From Pseudomonadota bacterium (GTDB taxonomy: Bacteria; Desulfobacterota; Desulfovibrionia; Desulfovibrionales; Desulfovibrionaceae), in NCBI GenBank assembly GCA_018822105.1, contig JAHJLB010000052.1, forward strand, positions 1-40,949: a stretch of DNA of 40,949 nucleotides. Direction: 5' to 3'. Of this stretch, positions 24,433 to 32,204 are shown piece by piece. How positions within the stretch are numbered: the stretch's first letter is position 1; each line of letters begins with the position of its first letter. Position numbers and translations under genes: made by a program. The notes below the pieces were generated by a model, which was not told where the DNA came from, did no database searches, and was given only the letters and a program-made list of their open reading frames with translations.

Positions 24433-27393
24433 CTAATCGTGTCCGGTTTTGGTGCTGGCGGTGGCCAGACGATAGATCTCGTGCGGGTCCAGGATGAGCA
24501 CCACGCTGCCATCGCCGGTTATGGTGGCCCCGGAGATGCCGCGGATCTCAAACCCGTTGAGATACTGCCCCAAGGGCTTGATGACGATCTCCTGACGCTC
24601 CAGGAGCTTGTCCACCACAAGCCCCAGCCTGCGGTCATTATCGTGGATGATGACCACGGGCAGGATCTCCCGCTTGTCCTCGTTGCCCGTCAGGCCCAGG
24701 AGACCTGAGAGTTCGGTGATGCCCAGGACCTCGCCGCGCAGGGTCAGGGCCTTGCGGTGGTTGACCTCGGAGAGGCGTTCGGCCTCGATCTTGGTCGTCT
24801 CGGAGACGGCATCCAGCGGGATGGCGTACACGCCCTTGCCAACCTGGACCATGAGGGCGTCGATGATGGCCAGGGTCAGCGGCAAGGTGAGCGTGAAGCG
24901 CGATCCGCGCCCCACCTCGGTGTTGATCTGGATGTTGCCCTTGAGATTCTTGATGTTGGTCTTGACCACATCCATGCCCACGCCGCGGCCGGACACGTCC
25001 GTGATCTTCTCCGCCGAGGAAAAGCCCGGGGCGAAAATGAGGTCCACAGCCTGGCGGTCGTCCAGCAGCTTGGCCTCCTCAGCGGTGCACAGCCCCTTCT
25101 TTACGCCAACCTGGCGCATCTTTTCCGGGTCAATGCCACGCCCGTCGTCCTCGACCTCAATGGCCACGGAATTGCCCTTGTGGTAGGCGCGCAGCCATAC
25201 ATGCCCCTTGGGGTTCTTGCCCGCGGCGATGCGCTCCTCCTCGGACTCCAGGCCATGGTCCAGGGAATTCCGGATCAGGTGGACCAGGGGATCGCCGATC
25301 TCTTCGCCCACGCTCTTGTCAAGCTCCGTCTCCCCGCCCTCGGTGATGAGCTCCACCTGCTTGCCGCTCTTGCGCGAAAGGTCGCGCACCAGGCGGGGGA
25401 AGCGCGAGAACACCGTATGCACCGGCACCATGCGCACCTTCATGATGGTGTCCTGCAGGTCGTCGGAGATGCGGGCCATGGCGTAAGTGGTCTCCGTCAA
25501 CTGCTGCGCGATGACGGTGACCTCTTCCTGGCCTTCCTCCAGGGCGCGGGCAAGCATGGAATAGCGGCCGCGGTTGATGATCAGCTCGCCGATGAGGTTC
25601 ATCAGGTGATCAAGCTTTTCGTGATCCACGCGGATGGTGGTGGAGCCTTTCTGCTGCACCGGAGCGGCCTCGGCTGGGGCCGGGGCTGCGGCCGGCGCGG
25701 AAGCGGCAGGCCTTGGCGCCGGCGCCGGCTGCGCAGCACGGTCGGGCTTGGGCTCGGGCTTGGGCTCAGGCTTGGGCTCAGGCTTGGGCTCAGGCTTGGG
25801 CTCGGGCTTGGGAGCAGAGGCCGGCGAAGGCGCAGCCTCATCCGGAGGCATCAGGGAGGATGCGTCCACACCCTTGATGTCAGCCAAGGCCTTGAGGATC
25901 ATGTCCTTGAGTATGGAGAACTCCTGGGACAGGATGTCCAGCATGAGATCAAAGCCCAGGTCGGATTTGCGGGCCTGATCCACCAGCCCGGCGGTGCGTT
26001 CGGCATAGCCCTTGATCTCCGTCAGGCCCATGTACCCGCTGGAGTTCTGCAGGGTGCTCAAGGTGCGGAACAGGCCATCGACGATGTCGCGCTGGGAGGA
26101 ATCCTGGCGCAGCATGTCCATGGCGATGTCCAGGCTCTTGATCTGGTGCACTACGGTCTGCTCAAAGATGTCCACATCCTCGGCGTCATAGCCGCCAGGA
26201 GCGGCGGCGGGCGCTGCTTGGGGCTTGACCACCTCGGGGGCGGCCTCGGCCCAGCTGACGTCTTCAACAGCGTCGGCTGCGGCAGGGCTGCCGGCAGAGG
26301 CGACAGGCGCTGCGGCGACATCGGTCTCAGGCGTGAGCATGGACCGGTACTGCTCGGGAATGGCGAGAACTCCCGCCTCGCTGGTGGCCTGAAGCACTGC
26401 CGCCATGACCGAGATGTCCTTGGGCGTGGCCTTTCCTGCATCGATGTCGATGCAGCCGAGGAGTTCCTCGATGAGATCGACCACGGCCAAGAGCAGGTCG
26501 ATGATCGCCCTGCTGGTCGCCATCTCCCCCTTGCGCACACGGTTGAGCAAGGTCTCGGCCTCATGGGTCAGGGCGTTGAGGTCCTTGTAGCCGATGATGC
26601 CGCTGTTGCCCTTGATGTTGTGAAAATAGCGGAAGATGTCGTTGACCAGTTCGCCGCCGGTGTCGGGATTCTTCTCCAGCTCAAGCAGGCCTTCGTTCAG
26701 ACTGCCCACAAGATCGCGCGATTCCTCCAGAAAGTCCGTGAGGTGCCCCTCGCCCACGGTGGTCAGGGCATACGGGGTGGGATCAAAGTCCGGGCTGGGC
26801 TCCAGGTGCACGTTCTGCCAACGGATGGTCACCGGCCCCGCCGTCGGGGCAGCGGCCTCCTGGTCCAGGGCCTCAAGCTCCTGCAAAGGCTCGGGGGCCT
26901 CGCCAGAGGCCTCCTCCAAAGGCTCTGCTCCGGTTTCCGCTTCGCTTTCGCCCGCCGCTTCGGCTCCTGCGTGCTCGGCCTCAGGAGGAGCGGACTCCTC
27001 GCCCGCGAGGATGCTCTCGATGCGCGCAATGATGGGGCCAGTATCGACATCGCCCTCGTTGCCGGAGGTCTCCAGGTTGCCCACCATGTGCCTCAAGGCG
27101 TCCGTGGCCGAGAGAATGACGTCCATGATGGCCGAATTCACAGACATGGCGCCCTGGCGCAATTCGTCGAGGATGTTCTCGGCCTTGTGCGCCAAGCCGT
27201 TGATCTTGGGCAGGCCCAAGAAGCCCGACGCCCCCTTGAGGGAGTGCATGGGCCGGAAGATTTCGTTCAGCAGCCCCAGGTTTTCCGGGTTCTTCTCCAG
27301 TTCGAGAAGATTCGGCTCGATGGTCTCAAGGTGCTCTTTGGCTTCAACAAAGAAGTCAGAGAGTATCTCTGGATCAAGGTAGTCTTGGCTCAT
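24433..27393 (-). CDS. cheA: Chemotaxis histidine kinase CheA with three HPt-like modules
   Basis: The 986-aa kinase receives signals from methyl-accepting proteins through CheW and phosphorylates CheY and CheB. Three HPt-like modules come first. Module 1 (1-110) has H50 in MHSLKGASGFLG. Module 2 (about 210-320) has H258 in FHNIKGNSGIIG. Module 3 (about 404-505) aligns as LSTLQNSSGYMG and has Ser446 where the His should be. A KPEP-rich linker (529-549) and an Ala/Pro-rich stretch lead to the dimerisation helices (from about 585). The kinase motifs are HLIRNSLDHGLE (N box), VEDDGRGIDPEKM (G1) and GFSSAEKITDVSGRGVGMDVV (F/G2), followed by a C-terminal CheW-like P5 domain. It is the last gene of the operon and ends at a terminator. 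Confidence 0.95.
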   Translation of the reverse strand: MSQDYLDPEILSDFFVEAKEHLETIEPNLLELEKNPENLGLLNEIFRPMHSLKGASGFLGLPKINGLAHKAENILDELRQGAMSVNSAIMDVILSATDALRHMVGNLETSGNEGDVDTGPIIARIESILAGEESAPPEAEHAGAEAAGESEAETGAEPLEEASGEAPEPLQELEALDQEAAAPTAGPVTIRWQNVHLEPSPDFDPTPYALTTVGEGHLTDFLEESRDLVGSLNEGLLELEKNPDTGGELVNDIFRYFHNIKGNSGIIGYKDLNALTHEAETLLNRVRKGEMATSRAIIDLLLAVVDLIEELLGCIDIDAGKATPKDISVMAAVLQATSEAGVLAIPEQYRSMLTPETDVAAAPVASAGSPAAADAVEDVSWAEAAPEVVKPQAAPAAAPGGYDAEDVDIFEQTVVHQIKSLDIAMDMLRQDSSQRDIVDGLFRTLSTLQNSSGYMGLTEIKGYAERTAGLVDQARKSDLGFDLMLDILSQEFSILKDMILKALADIKGVDASSLMPPDEAAPSPASAPKPEPKPEPKPEPKPEPKPEPKPDRAAQPAPAPRPAASAPAAAPAPAEAAPVQQKGSTTIRVDHEKLDHLMNLIGELIINRGRYSMLARALEEGQEEVTVIAQQLTETTYAMARISDDLQDTIMKVRMVPVHTVFSRFPRLVRDLSRKSGKQVELITEGGETELDKSVGEEIGDPLVHLIRNSLDHGLESEEERIAAGKNPKGHVWLRAYHKGNSVAIEVEDDGRGIDPEKMRQVGVKKGLCTAEEAKLLDDRQAVDLIFAPGFSSAEKITDVSGRGVGMDVVKTNIKNLKGNIQINTEVGRGSRFTLTLPLTLAIIDALMVQVGKGVYAIPLDAVSETTKIEAERLSEVNHRKALTLRGEVLGITELSGLLGLTGNEDKREILPVVIIHDNDRRLGLVVDKLLERQEIVIKPLGQYLNGFEIRGISGATITGDGSVVLILDPHEIYRLATASTKTGHD
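25744..25812 (-). repeat. 12-bp tandem repeat in cheA encoding KPEP units
   Basis: Nearly 6 copies of the unit GGGCTTGGGCTC (plus-strand sense; some copies begin with A in place of the first G) run from 25744 to 25812. On the coding strand they give Lys-Pro-Glu-Pro units in the linker between the third HPt module and the kinase core. The frame is preserved whatever the copy number, because the unit is 12 bp. Confidence 0.92.
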
Positions 27394-27469
27394 CGAGACA
27401 CCTGCCTGCTCTCATGTTTCCGCCCTGGGCACATTGGGGGCGCAAAGGCGGACTTCTCGCTCAAGGGCT

Positions 27470-27838
27470 TCAGCCCAAAAGCATCTTGACGTTGCGGACC
27501 ATCTTCTCCGGCTGGGCCGGCTTGACCATGTACAGGTTGGCGCCAAGGGTCAGCCCCATCTGGATGTCCTTGTCCTGGCCCTCGGTGGACAGGACGATGA
27601 TGGGGATATCCCTGTAGGCTTCCTGCTCCCGGACGTTCTTGATGAAGGTGAAGCCGTCCATGCGGGGCATGTTCACATCGCTGACGATCAGATCCACCAG
27701 ATCCGCAGCGTAGAGCTTCTCCAATCCGTCAAGTCCGTCCTCGGCCGTGGTCACGCGGAATCCTTCCTTCTTCATGATGAAGGCCACAAGATTCCGTACA
27801 GTCTTTGAATCGTCCACAATCAGAATATGTTTAGGCAT
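27470..27838 (-). CDS. cheY: CheY-type single-domain response regulator
   Basis: The 122-aa receiver has ILIVDDSKTVRNLV at the N terminus, the phospho-acceptor D54 in IVSDVNMPRMDGF, a Ser/Thr switch in IIVLSTEGQD and the conserved Lys in YMVKPAQPEKMV. As a CheY it would carry the phosphoryl group from CheA to the flagellar motor. Its 5' end overlaps the cheW stop by 8 bp, and cheA follows after 76 bp. A chemotaxis role, rather than sporulation or another output, is inferred from the context. Confidence 0.93.
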   Translation of the reverse strand: MPKHILIVDDSKTVRNLVAFIMKKEGFRVTTAEDGLDGLEKLYAADLVDLIVSDVNMPRMDGFTFIKNVREQEAYRDIPIIVLSTEGQDKDIQMGLTLGANLYMVKPAQPEKMVRNVKMLLG

Positions 27839-28514
27839 GAGATGGACCTCCCCCCTGAAGAACTCCGTGGACCAGATTGTCGATGGACAGGATACTGATA
27901 AGACGCTCGCCGGATTTGTAGAGTCCCAAAAGCATATGCGCGGAGACGCCGACGTTGCCTTCCACGTTCCACTCCAGCTCGTCGCCGGAAGCCAGGTACA
28001 TGGTCGACACGGCGTTGATCATCAGCCCGATCTGCAGGCCCCGATGGCGGCAGATGACGATGAAGCGGTCCTCCTGCTCACCGGGGATGCCCATGAGCGC
28101 GCGCAGGCTCACCAAAGGGGTCACCCGGCCGCGCAGGTTGATGATCCCGGCGATGAAAAAAGGCGCCGCGGGCAGCTTGGTCGGCTTGACGTAGCGGATG
28201 ACCTCCTGGATCACCATGATGGGCAGGGCGTACTCACGGCCCATGAGCGAGAAGCTGACCAGGCGGATGTCCGTCTGCGTGCGCATCCGCTCGTCGGAAT
28301 GCTCCTCCCCCTGGATGCCGTCCGGACCGGAAAAGCCGGCCAGGGTGTCGTCGCCCCTGGGGTCGAGCCTTTTGGCCTGGGCCAGAACCTTGTCGCGGTT
28401 CGTGCCCAGGTATTTGTCCAAAAAGGCCTCTTCCGCGCTGGTCAGGGCGCGTCCAGGGTCTGTGACGTCCGGCAGGCGGACGTCATCGACAAAATATTGC
28501 TCAGGCGTTTTCAT
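27831..28514 (-). CDS. cheW: CheW-type adaptor with N-terminal extension
   Basis: The 227-aa protein couples receptors to CheA. The CheW domain occupies about residues 75-220 (VSFSLMGREYALPIMVIQEVIRY, APFFIAGIINLRGRVTPLVSL, GLMINAVSTMYLA). It is preceded by about 70 residues of charged, partly helical sequence (TSAEEAFLDKYLGTNRDKVLAQAKRL) that ordinary CheW proteins lack. The ATG at 28514 lies inside the end of the parA-like gene (14-bp overlap), and the cheY start overlaps its own end, so the three are translationally linked. Confidence 0.92.
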   Translation of the reverse strand: MKTPEQYFVDDVRLPDVTDPGRALTSAEEAFLDKYLGTNRDKVLAQAKRLDPRGDDTLAGFSGPDGIQGEEHSDERMRTQTDIRLVSFSLMGREYALPIMVIQEVIRYVKPTKLPAAPFFIAGIINLRGRVTPLVSLRALMGIPGEQEDRFIVICRHRGLQIGLMINAVSTMYLASGDELEWNVEGNVGVSAHMLLGLYKSGERLISILSIDNLVHGVLQGGGPSHA

Positions 28515-29280
28515 TGCGCATTATCTCTTTTGCCAGGTTCATATACTCCAAGGCGCCGCGCGCCCTGGGGTCGACATCATAAATCACCTTGCCGCTGGCG
28601 CTGGACTCCCGAAACTTTGTATCAAAATGGATCACCGTCTCCAGAACCCGGTCCCCCAGCTTGTCGCGCATGATCCTCAAAATCCGCCTGCAGGCCGCTG
28701 TGCGCTGATCGTACATGGTTGCCAGTCCCAGGTAGCGCACAGGGCTGGGCAGCACCCGGTTGAGCATCCGTATGGTGTCGAACAACAACCTGATCCCATA
28801 GAGAGCCAGAAAGTCGGTCTGGATGGGAATGAGCACGAAATCCGCAGCCACCAGGGCGTTCACCAGCAAAATGCCCACATGGGGCGGGCAGTCCAGCAGG
28901 ATGAAGTCATAGCGCTGGCGCATGCCCTCCAGGGCGACGTTCAGGATCAGCCCCTTGTCCCTGCGCTCCTTCAGGTCCACCTCAAGCTCGGAAAGCCGGA
29001 TGCTTCCTGGGGCGAAGTCGAACCCGACCTCCGTGGACGTCTTGAGGATGCGTTGCCAGACCTTGTCGTCCGCCTGCTCCTCCTGGAAAAGATCATAAAT
29101 CGTTGCCTCAAGCGTCTCCGGGAAAAAGGAGAGGTGCACGGAGGCGTTGGCGTGCGGGTCCAGGTCCATGACCAGCACCCGCTGGTCCAGTCGCGTCAGG
29201 GCCGCACCCAGGGTCAGGGCCGTGGTGGTCTTCCCCACGCCGCCCTTCTGGTTCGCAATGGCAATGACCCTCGCGCCCAA
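28501..29280 (-). CDS. ParA/MinD-family ATPase in the chemotaxis operon
   Basis: The 259-aa P-loop ATPase has the deviant Walker A motif NQKGGVGKTTTALTLG (residues 10-25), VLVMDLDPHANAS, FILLDCPPHVGILLVNALVAADFVLIPIQTDFLAL and AIANQ-type start, all typical of Soj/ParA proteins. Such proteins bind DNA or membrane in the ATP form and position cargo. In a chemotaxis operon this recalls ParC, which places chemoreceptor arrays at poles (inference from context), rather than a chromosome-partition ParA, and no parB is adjacent. Translation starts at TTG 29280, with AGGG upstream. It overlaps cheW by 14 bp and lies 45 bp after cheR. Confidence 0.9.
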   Translation of the reverse strand: MGARVIAIANQKGGVGKTTTALTLGAALTRLDQRVLVMDLDPHANASVHLSFFPETLEATIYDLFQEEQADDKVWQRILKTSTEVGFDFAPGSIRLSELEVDLKERRDKGLILNVALEGMRQRYDFILLDCPPHVGILLVNALVAADFVLIPIQTDFLALYGIRLLFDTIRMLNRVLPSPVRYLGLATMYDQRTAACRRILRIMRDKLGDRVLETVIHFDTKFRESSASGKVIYDVDPRARGALEYMNLAKEIMRNENA

Positions 29281-29325
29281 TGAACTACCCTGCTCCTCGC
29301 CGAAGGTGCGCGCACGCCATCGACA

Positions 29326-30204
29326 TCAGGCCTCCTTCTTGTACATGATGGCCCCGGGGTAGTGGATGGGCTTGAAGGAGCGCGTGATGTTGTGCAGCGA
29401 CTCCGAATGCCCGATGAGCATGTAGCCGCCGGGCAGCAGGTTGTCGTAAAAGGCGCCGATGACCTTTTTTTTCATCTCGTCGTCAAAATAGATGATGACG
29501 TTGCGGCAGAACACGATCTGGGAACGCTCCACCCGCTTCAGGGCCACTCGGTCGGAAAGGTTGAGCTGGCCATAAGAGACCAGGCGCTTGAGTTCGGGCT
29601 TGATCCGAAAATTCTCGCCGTCCTTTTCGAAGTAGCGGGTAACAAGCTCCTTGGGCGTGGTGCGCAGGGTATACTCGTTGTAGACTCCCTTGCGCGCCGC
29701 CTCGAGAACCCGCTCTGACAGGTCGCTGGCGGTGATGCGCACGTCCCAGGAGGAGAGCTCGTTCTTCAGCACCTCGGCGACGATGATCGCCAGGGTGTAG
29801 GGCTCTTCGCCCGTGGAGCAGCCAGCGGACCAGATGCGCAGGCGCTTTTCGCCCTTCTTGCGCAGCTCGCCGATGACCTCGTTCAGGATATTCTCCTGAA
29901 AAACCTTCAACTGCGGCGGGTTGCGATAGAAACTCGTCTCGTTGGTGGTGATGACCTCAAAGAGCTTGGAGAGTTCGGATTTCTTGTTGGTGTCATACTG
30001 GAGGTAATGGTAGTACTCGCCAAAATTCTTCAGATTCAGCAACTTGAGCCTGTTCGCCAGGCGGTTTTCCAGAAGGTATTTGCGGTTGTCCGCAACGTAA
30101 ATGCCACACTGTGCGTAAATAAAATCGCGCAATTGCACAAACTCGGCGTCACTGATCTTCAGCTCGCCGCCAACGGCCGATGATGATGAGAAGAGCGCAG
30201 ACAT
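29326..30204 (-). CDS. cheR: Chemotaxis protein methyltransferase CheR
   Basis: The 292-aa enzyme methylates glutamates on chemoreceptors with S-adenosylmethionine, the adaptation step opposed by CheB. The N-terminal helical CheR_N domain (ISDAEFVQLRDFIYAQCGIYV) is followed by the SAM-binding domain with SAGCSTGEEPYTLAI, NETSFYRNPPQ and FCRNVIIYFDDE. It ends soon after the catalytic domain with no TPR region. The ATG follows the TAG of the HEAT-repeat gene with no gap, so the two should be translated at coupled rates. A 45-bp gap separates it from the ParA-like gene. Confidence 0.95.
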   Translation of the reverse strand: MSALFSSSSAVGGELKISDAEFVQLRDFIYAQCGIYVADNRKYLLENRLANRLKLLNLKNFGEYYHYLQYDTNKKSELSKLFEVITTNETSFYRNPPQLKVFQENILNEVIGELRKKGEKRLRIWSAGCSTGEEPYTLAIIVAEVLKNELSSWDVRITASDLSERVLEAARKGVYNEYTLRTTPKELVTRYFEKDGENFRIKPELKRLVSYGQLNLSDRVALKRVERSQIVFCRNVIIYFDDEMKKKVIGAFYDNLLPGGYMLIGHSESLHNITRSFKPIHYPGAIMYKKEA

Positions 30205-32133
30205 CTAAATTTCCCTTTCCTGTTCGTCCTGAATCTTGGCGATGGCGGCTTCGGCGGCCTCCATGATCTCGTAATCATCGCTTCCGGACACGGTCAGAAG
30301 CGCCCTGAAGGCAGAGGTGCCGCCAATGCTCCCCATGCACTCGATCGCCCGGATGATCACGAGCTTATTGGGATCCTCAAGAAGCTCCACCACCTCGGGG
30401 ATGGCCTCCGCAACCTTGTGCTGGCCCAGGACCTCCAAGGCGCGCACCTTCACCCAATCGTCGTCGTCGTGCAGGGCGTGGAGCAGATGCGGGGTTGCGG
30501 CTGCGGAGAAGCACTGGCCCATGATCTCGACCACGGTCTGCCTGACGTCGCGGTTTTCATCCCGGAGGCGGGACACCAGCAGCTCCAGCCAGACCTCGGA
30601 GTTCTGGCACAGGGAGGCCACGGCCTCCAGGGCATGCTTGCGTATCTCTGGACTTTCGTCCTCCAGGGCGGCCTTGAGGATCTCGATGTTCCCAGCGGGG
30701 TCCATCTTGCCCAGGGCATACACGGCCATGAGTCGCTTGATGGGATCTATGCCCGCGAAGAGAAGCTGGAAGCGCTTCTGCATTTCCGGGCCGTCGATGG
30801 CCACACAGGCGTCCAGGGCCGCTTCCTTGACGTCGTCATAGACGTGGTCGAGCAAAGCGAAGAGAGCGTCCGCAGCCGGGGCATGGCGCAGCTTCTGCCC
30901 CAAAAAGCTTGCGGCGGACTTGAGCACCTTGCCGTCGTTGTGCTTCGCCAGAATGTCCATGAAAAAACCCACTGCGCCAGGACCGGCGATGCGCGCCAGC
31001 ACCGCGATGATGCTGCGCTGCACGACCACCTGGTTCTGCCAGAAGGCATCCGTCAGAAGCTTTTCGACCTCAGGGGAGGAGACGCGGGAAAGGGTCTCCA
31101 CGGCAAGCAGGGCCGCGGTCTGATCCTCGCCCTGCAAGGCCTGCCGGAGCACTGCGGTGACGCCCATCTGGGCCAGGCTCTCCAGGATGCGCTCCAGGCG
31201 GTCCTGGTCCTTGTCCGGGTCGAGCTTGCTGGCGATGGAGAAAACACCCGAGGCGGCGTCGTCCCCGCCCATGACGGCCAGGCCGAGGATGGCCGCGTCC
31301 TGGACCTCCTCGTCTTCATCCTCCAGGGCTACCAGGAGATACTCGCGGAAGTTCTCGCGCTCCGTCTTGGGCAGCAGATTGACCAGCTTGGCTCCCAGGA
31401 TCTTCACGATGGCCTTGACGATCTTGTTGCACAAGGCCGTGGGCGAGGACTCAATGCGCTTCAGGAGCAGGGTCACGGCCTTGACGTTGCCCATGTCGCC
31501 CAGGGCGTCGATGATCATGGAGACCACCAGTTCCGAGGAATGGGTCATGGCCTTGACCATGGCGTCCACGGAACTGGCATGGCCGATCTTGGCCAGGGCC
31601 TCGATGACGGAGTACTGCACCCATTCCTCGTCGCGCATGGCCTGATTCAGGCACTTGGCCGCATCGGGCAGCCCGAGGCAGCCCAGGCTCACGGCGGCCT
31701 GGTAGCGCACGTTGACCTCGGGGTCCTTGAGCAAAGCCTCGCAAAGGGGCGCCACGGCCATGACATTGCCGGCGGAGCCGAGGATGTCGCTGGCGAAGAT
31801 GCGGATGTCCACATCCTCATCCCTGAGCAGGGGGATGAGCAACTGCAGTTCCTGTCCGCCCAGGGCGCGCAGGATGTCCATGGCTCCGTTGCGGACGGGC
31901 GCCTCGTCGGACTTCAGGAGGGGGATGACGCCGCTGACCGCCTCCTTGCCGCCAATCATGCGCAGAGCATTGTCCGCCGCCTCCTGCACGCCAATGTTGC
32001 TGCTCTTGAGCATCTCCACCAGGAGCGGCACGGCGTCCTCGCAGTGCGCCTCCCCCGCCAGATAGGCCCCCTCACGCAACACGTCCGACTCGGGACTCCG
32101 CAGCATCGACAGGATTTCTTTGCAGTCAGTCAT
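30205..32133 (-). CDS. HEAT-repeat scaffold protein of the chemotaxis operon
   Basis: The 642-aa protein is built almost wholly of HEAT/PBS-lyase-like repeats of about 31-38 residues, e.g. DAVPLLVEMLKSSNIGVQ, EAVSGVIPLLKSDEAPVR and VMAVAPLCEALLKDPEVNVR, continuing to the C terminus (AIPEVVELLEDPNKLVI). There are roughly 15 or more units. It has no catalytic motif, signal peptide or membrane segment, so it is presumably a cytoplasmic binding scaffold. I start at the ATG at 32133, where GGAGGGG lies nine bases upstream; a longer in-frame start at 32163 lacks this. It sits between cheB (71-bp gap) and cheR (zero gap). A role in assembling the chemosensory complex or guiding CheR/CheB is inference only. 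Confidence 0.88.
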   Translation of the reverse strand: MTDCKEILSMLRSPESDVLREGAYLAGEAHCEDAVPLLVEMLKSSNIGVQEAADNALRMIGGKEAVSGVIPLLKSDEAPVRNGAMDILRALGGQELQLLIPLLRDEDVDIRIFASDILGSAGNVMAVAPLCEALLKDPEVNVRYQAAVSLGCLGLPDAAKCLNQAMRDEEWVQYSVIEALAKIGHASSVDAMVKAMTHSSELVVSMIIDALGDMGNVKAVTLLLKRIESSPTALCNKIVKAIVKILGAKLVNLLPKTERENFREYLLVALEDEDEEVQDAAILGLAVMGGDDAASGVFSIASKLDPDKDQDRLERILESLAQMGVTAVLRQALQGEDQTAALLAVETLSRVSSPEVEKLLTDAFWQNQVVVQRSIIAVLARIAGPGAVGFFMDILAKHNDGKVLKSAASFLGQKLRHAPAADALFALLDHVYDDVKEAALDACVAIDGPEMQKRFQLLFAGIDPIKRLMAVYALGKMDPAGNIEILKAALEDESPEIRKHALEAVASLCQNSEVWLELLVSRLRDENRDVRQTVVEIMGQCFSAAATPHLLHALHDDDDWVKVRALEVLGQHKVAEAIPEVVELLEDPNKLVIIRAIECMGSIGGTSAFRALLTVSGSDDYEIMEAAEAAIAKIQDEQEREI

Positions 32134-32204
32134 TGACTTGCGCCCCTCCAGAATCTTGATCAATCATCCGACGCGCCGGGCACAGCCCGGAGCGGTAGCG
32201 TCCA

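Noticed and set aside
24757-27489. Long plus-strand open frame (910 codons) opposite cheA
   Set aside because: It is the antisense shadow of a high-GC gene with third-position bias; its translation is low-complexity Gly/Leu/Val-rich, and the minus strand gives clear CheA motifs throughout.
28501-29280. ParA-like gene as the chromosome-partition ParA
   Set aside because: No parB, gidA/gidB or parS site (GTTTCACGTGAAAC-like) is nearby, and the gene overlaps cheW.
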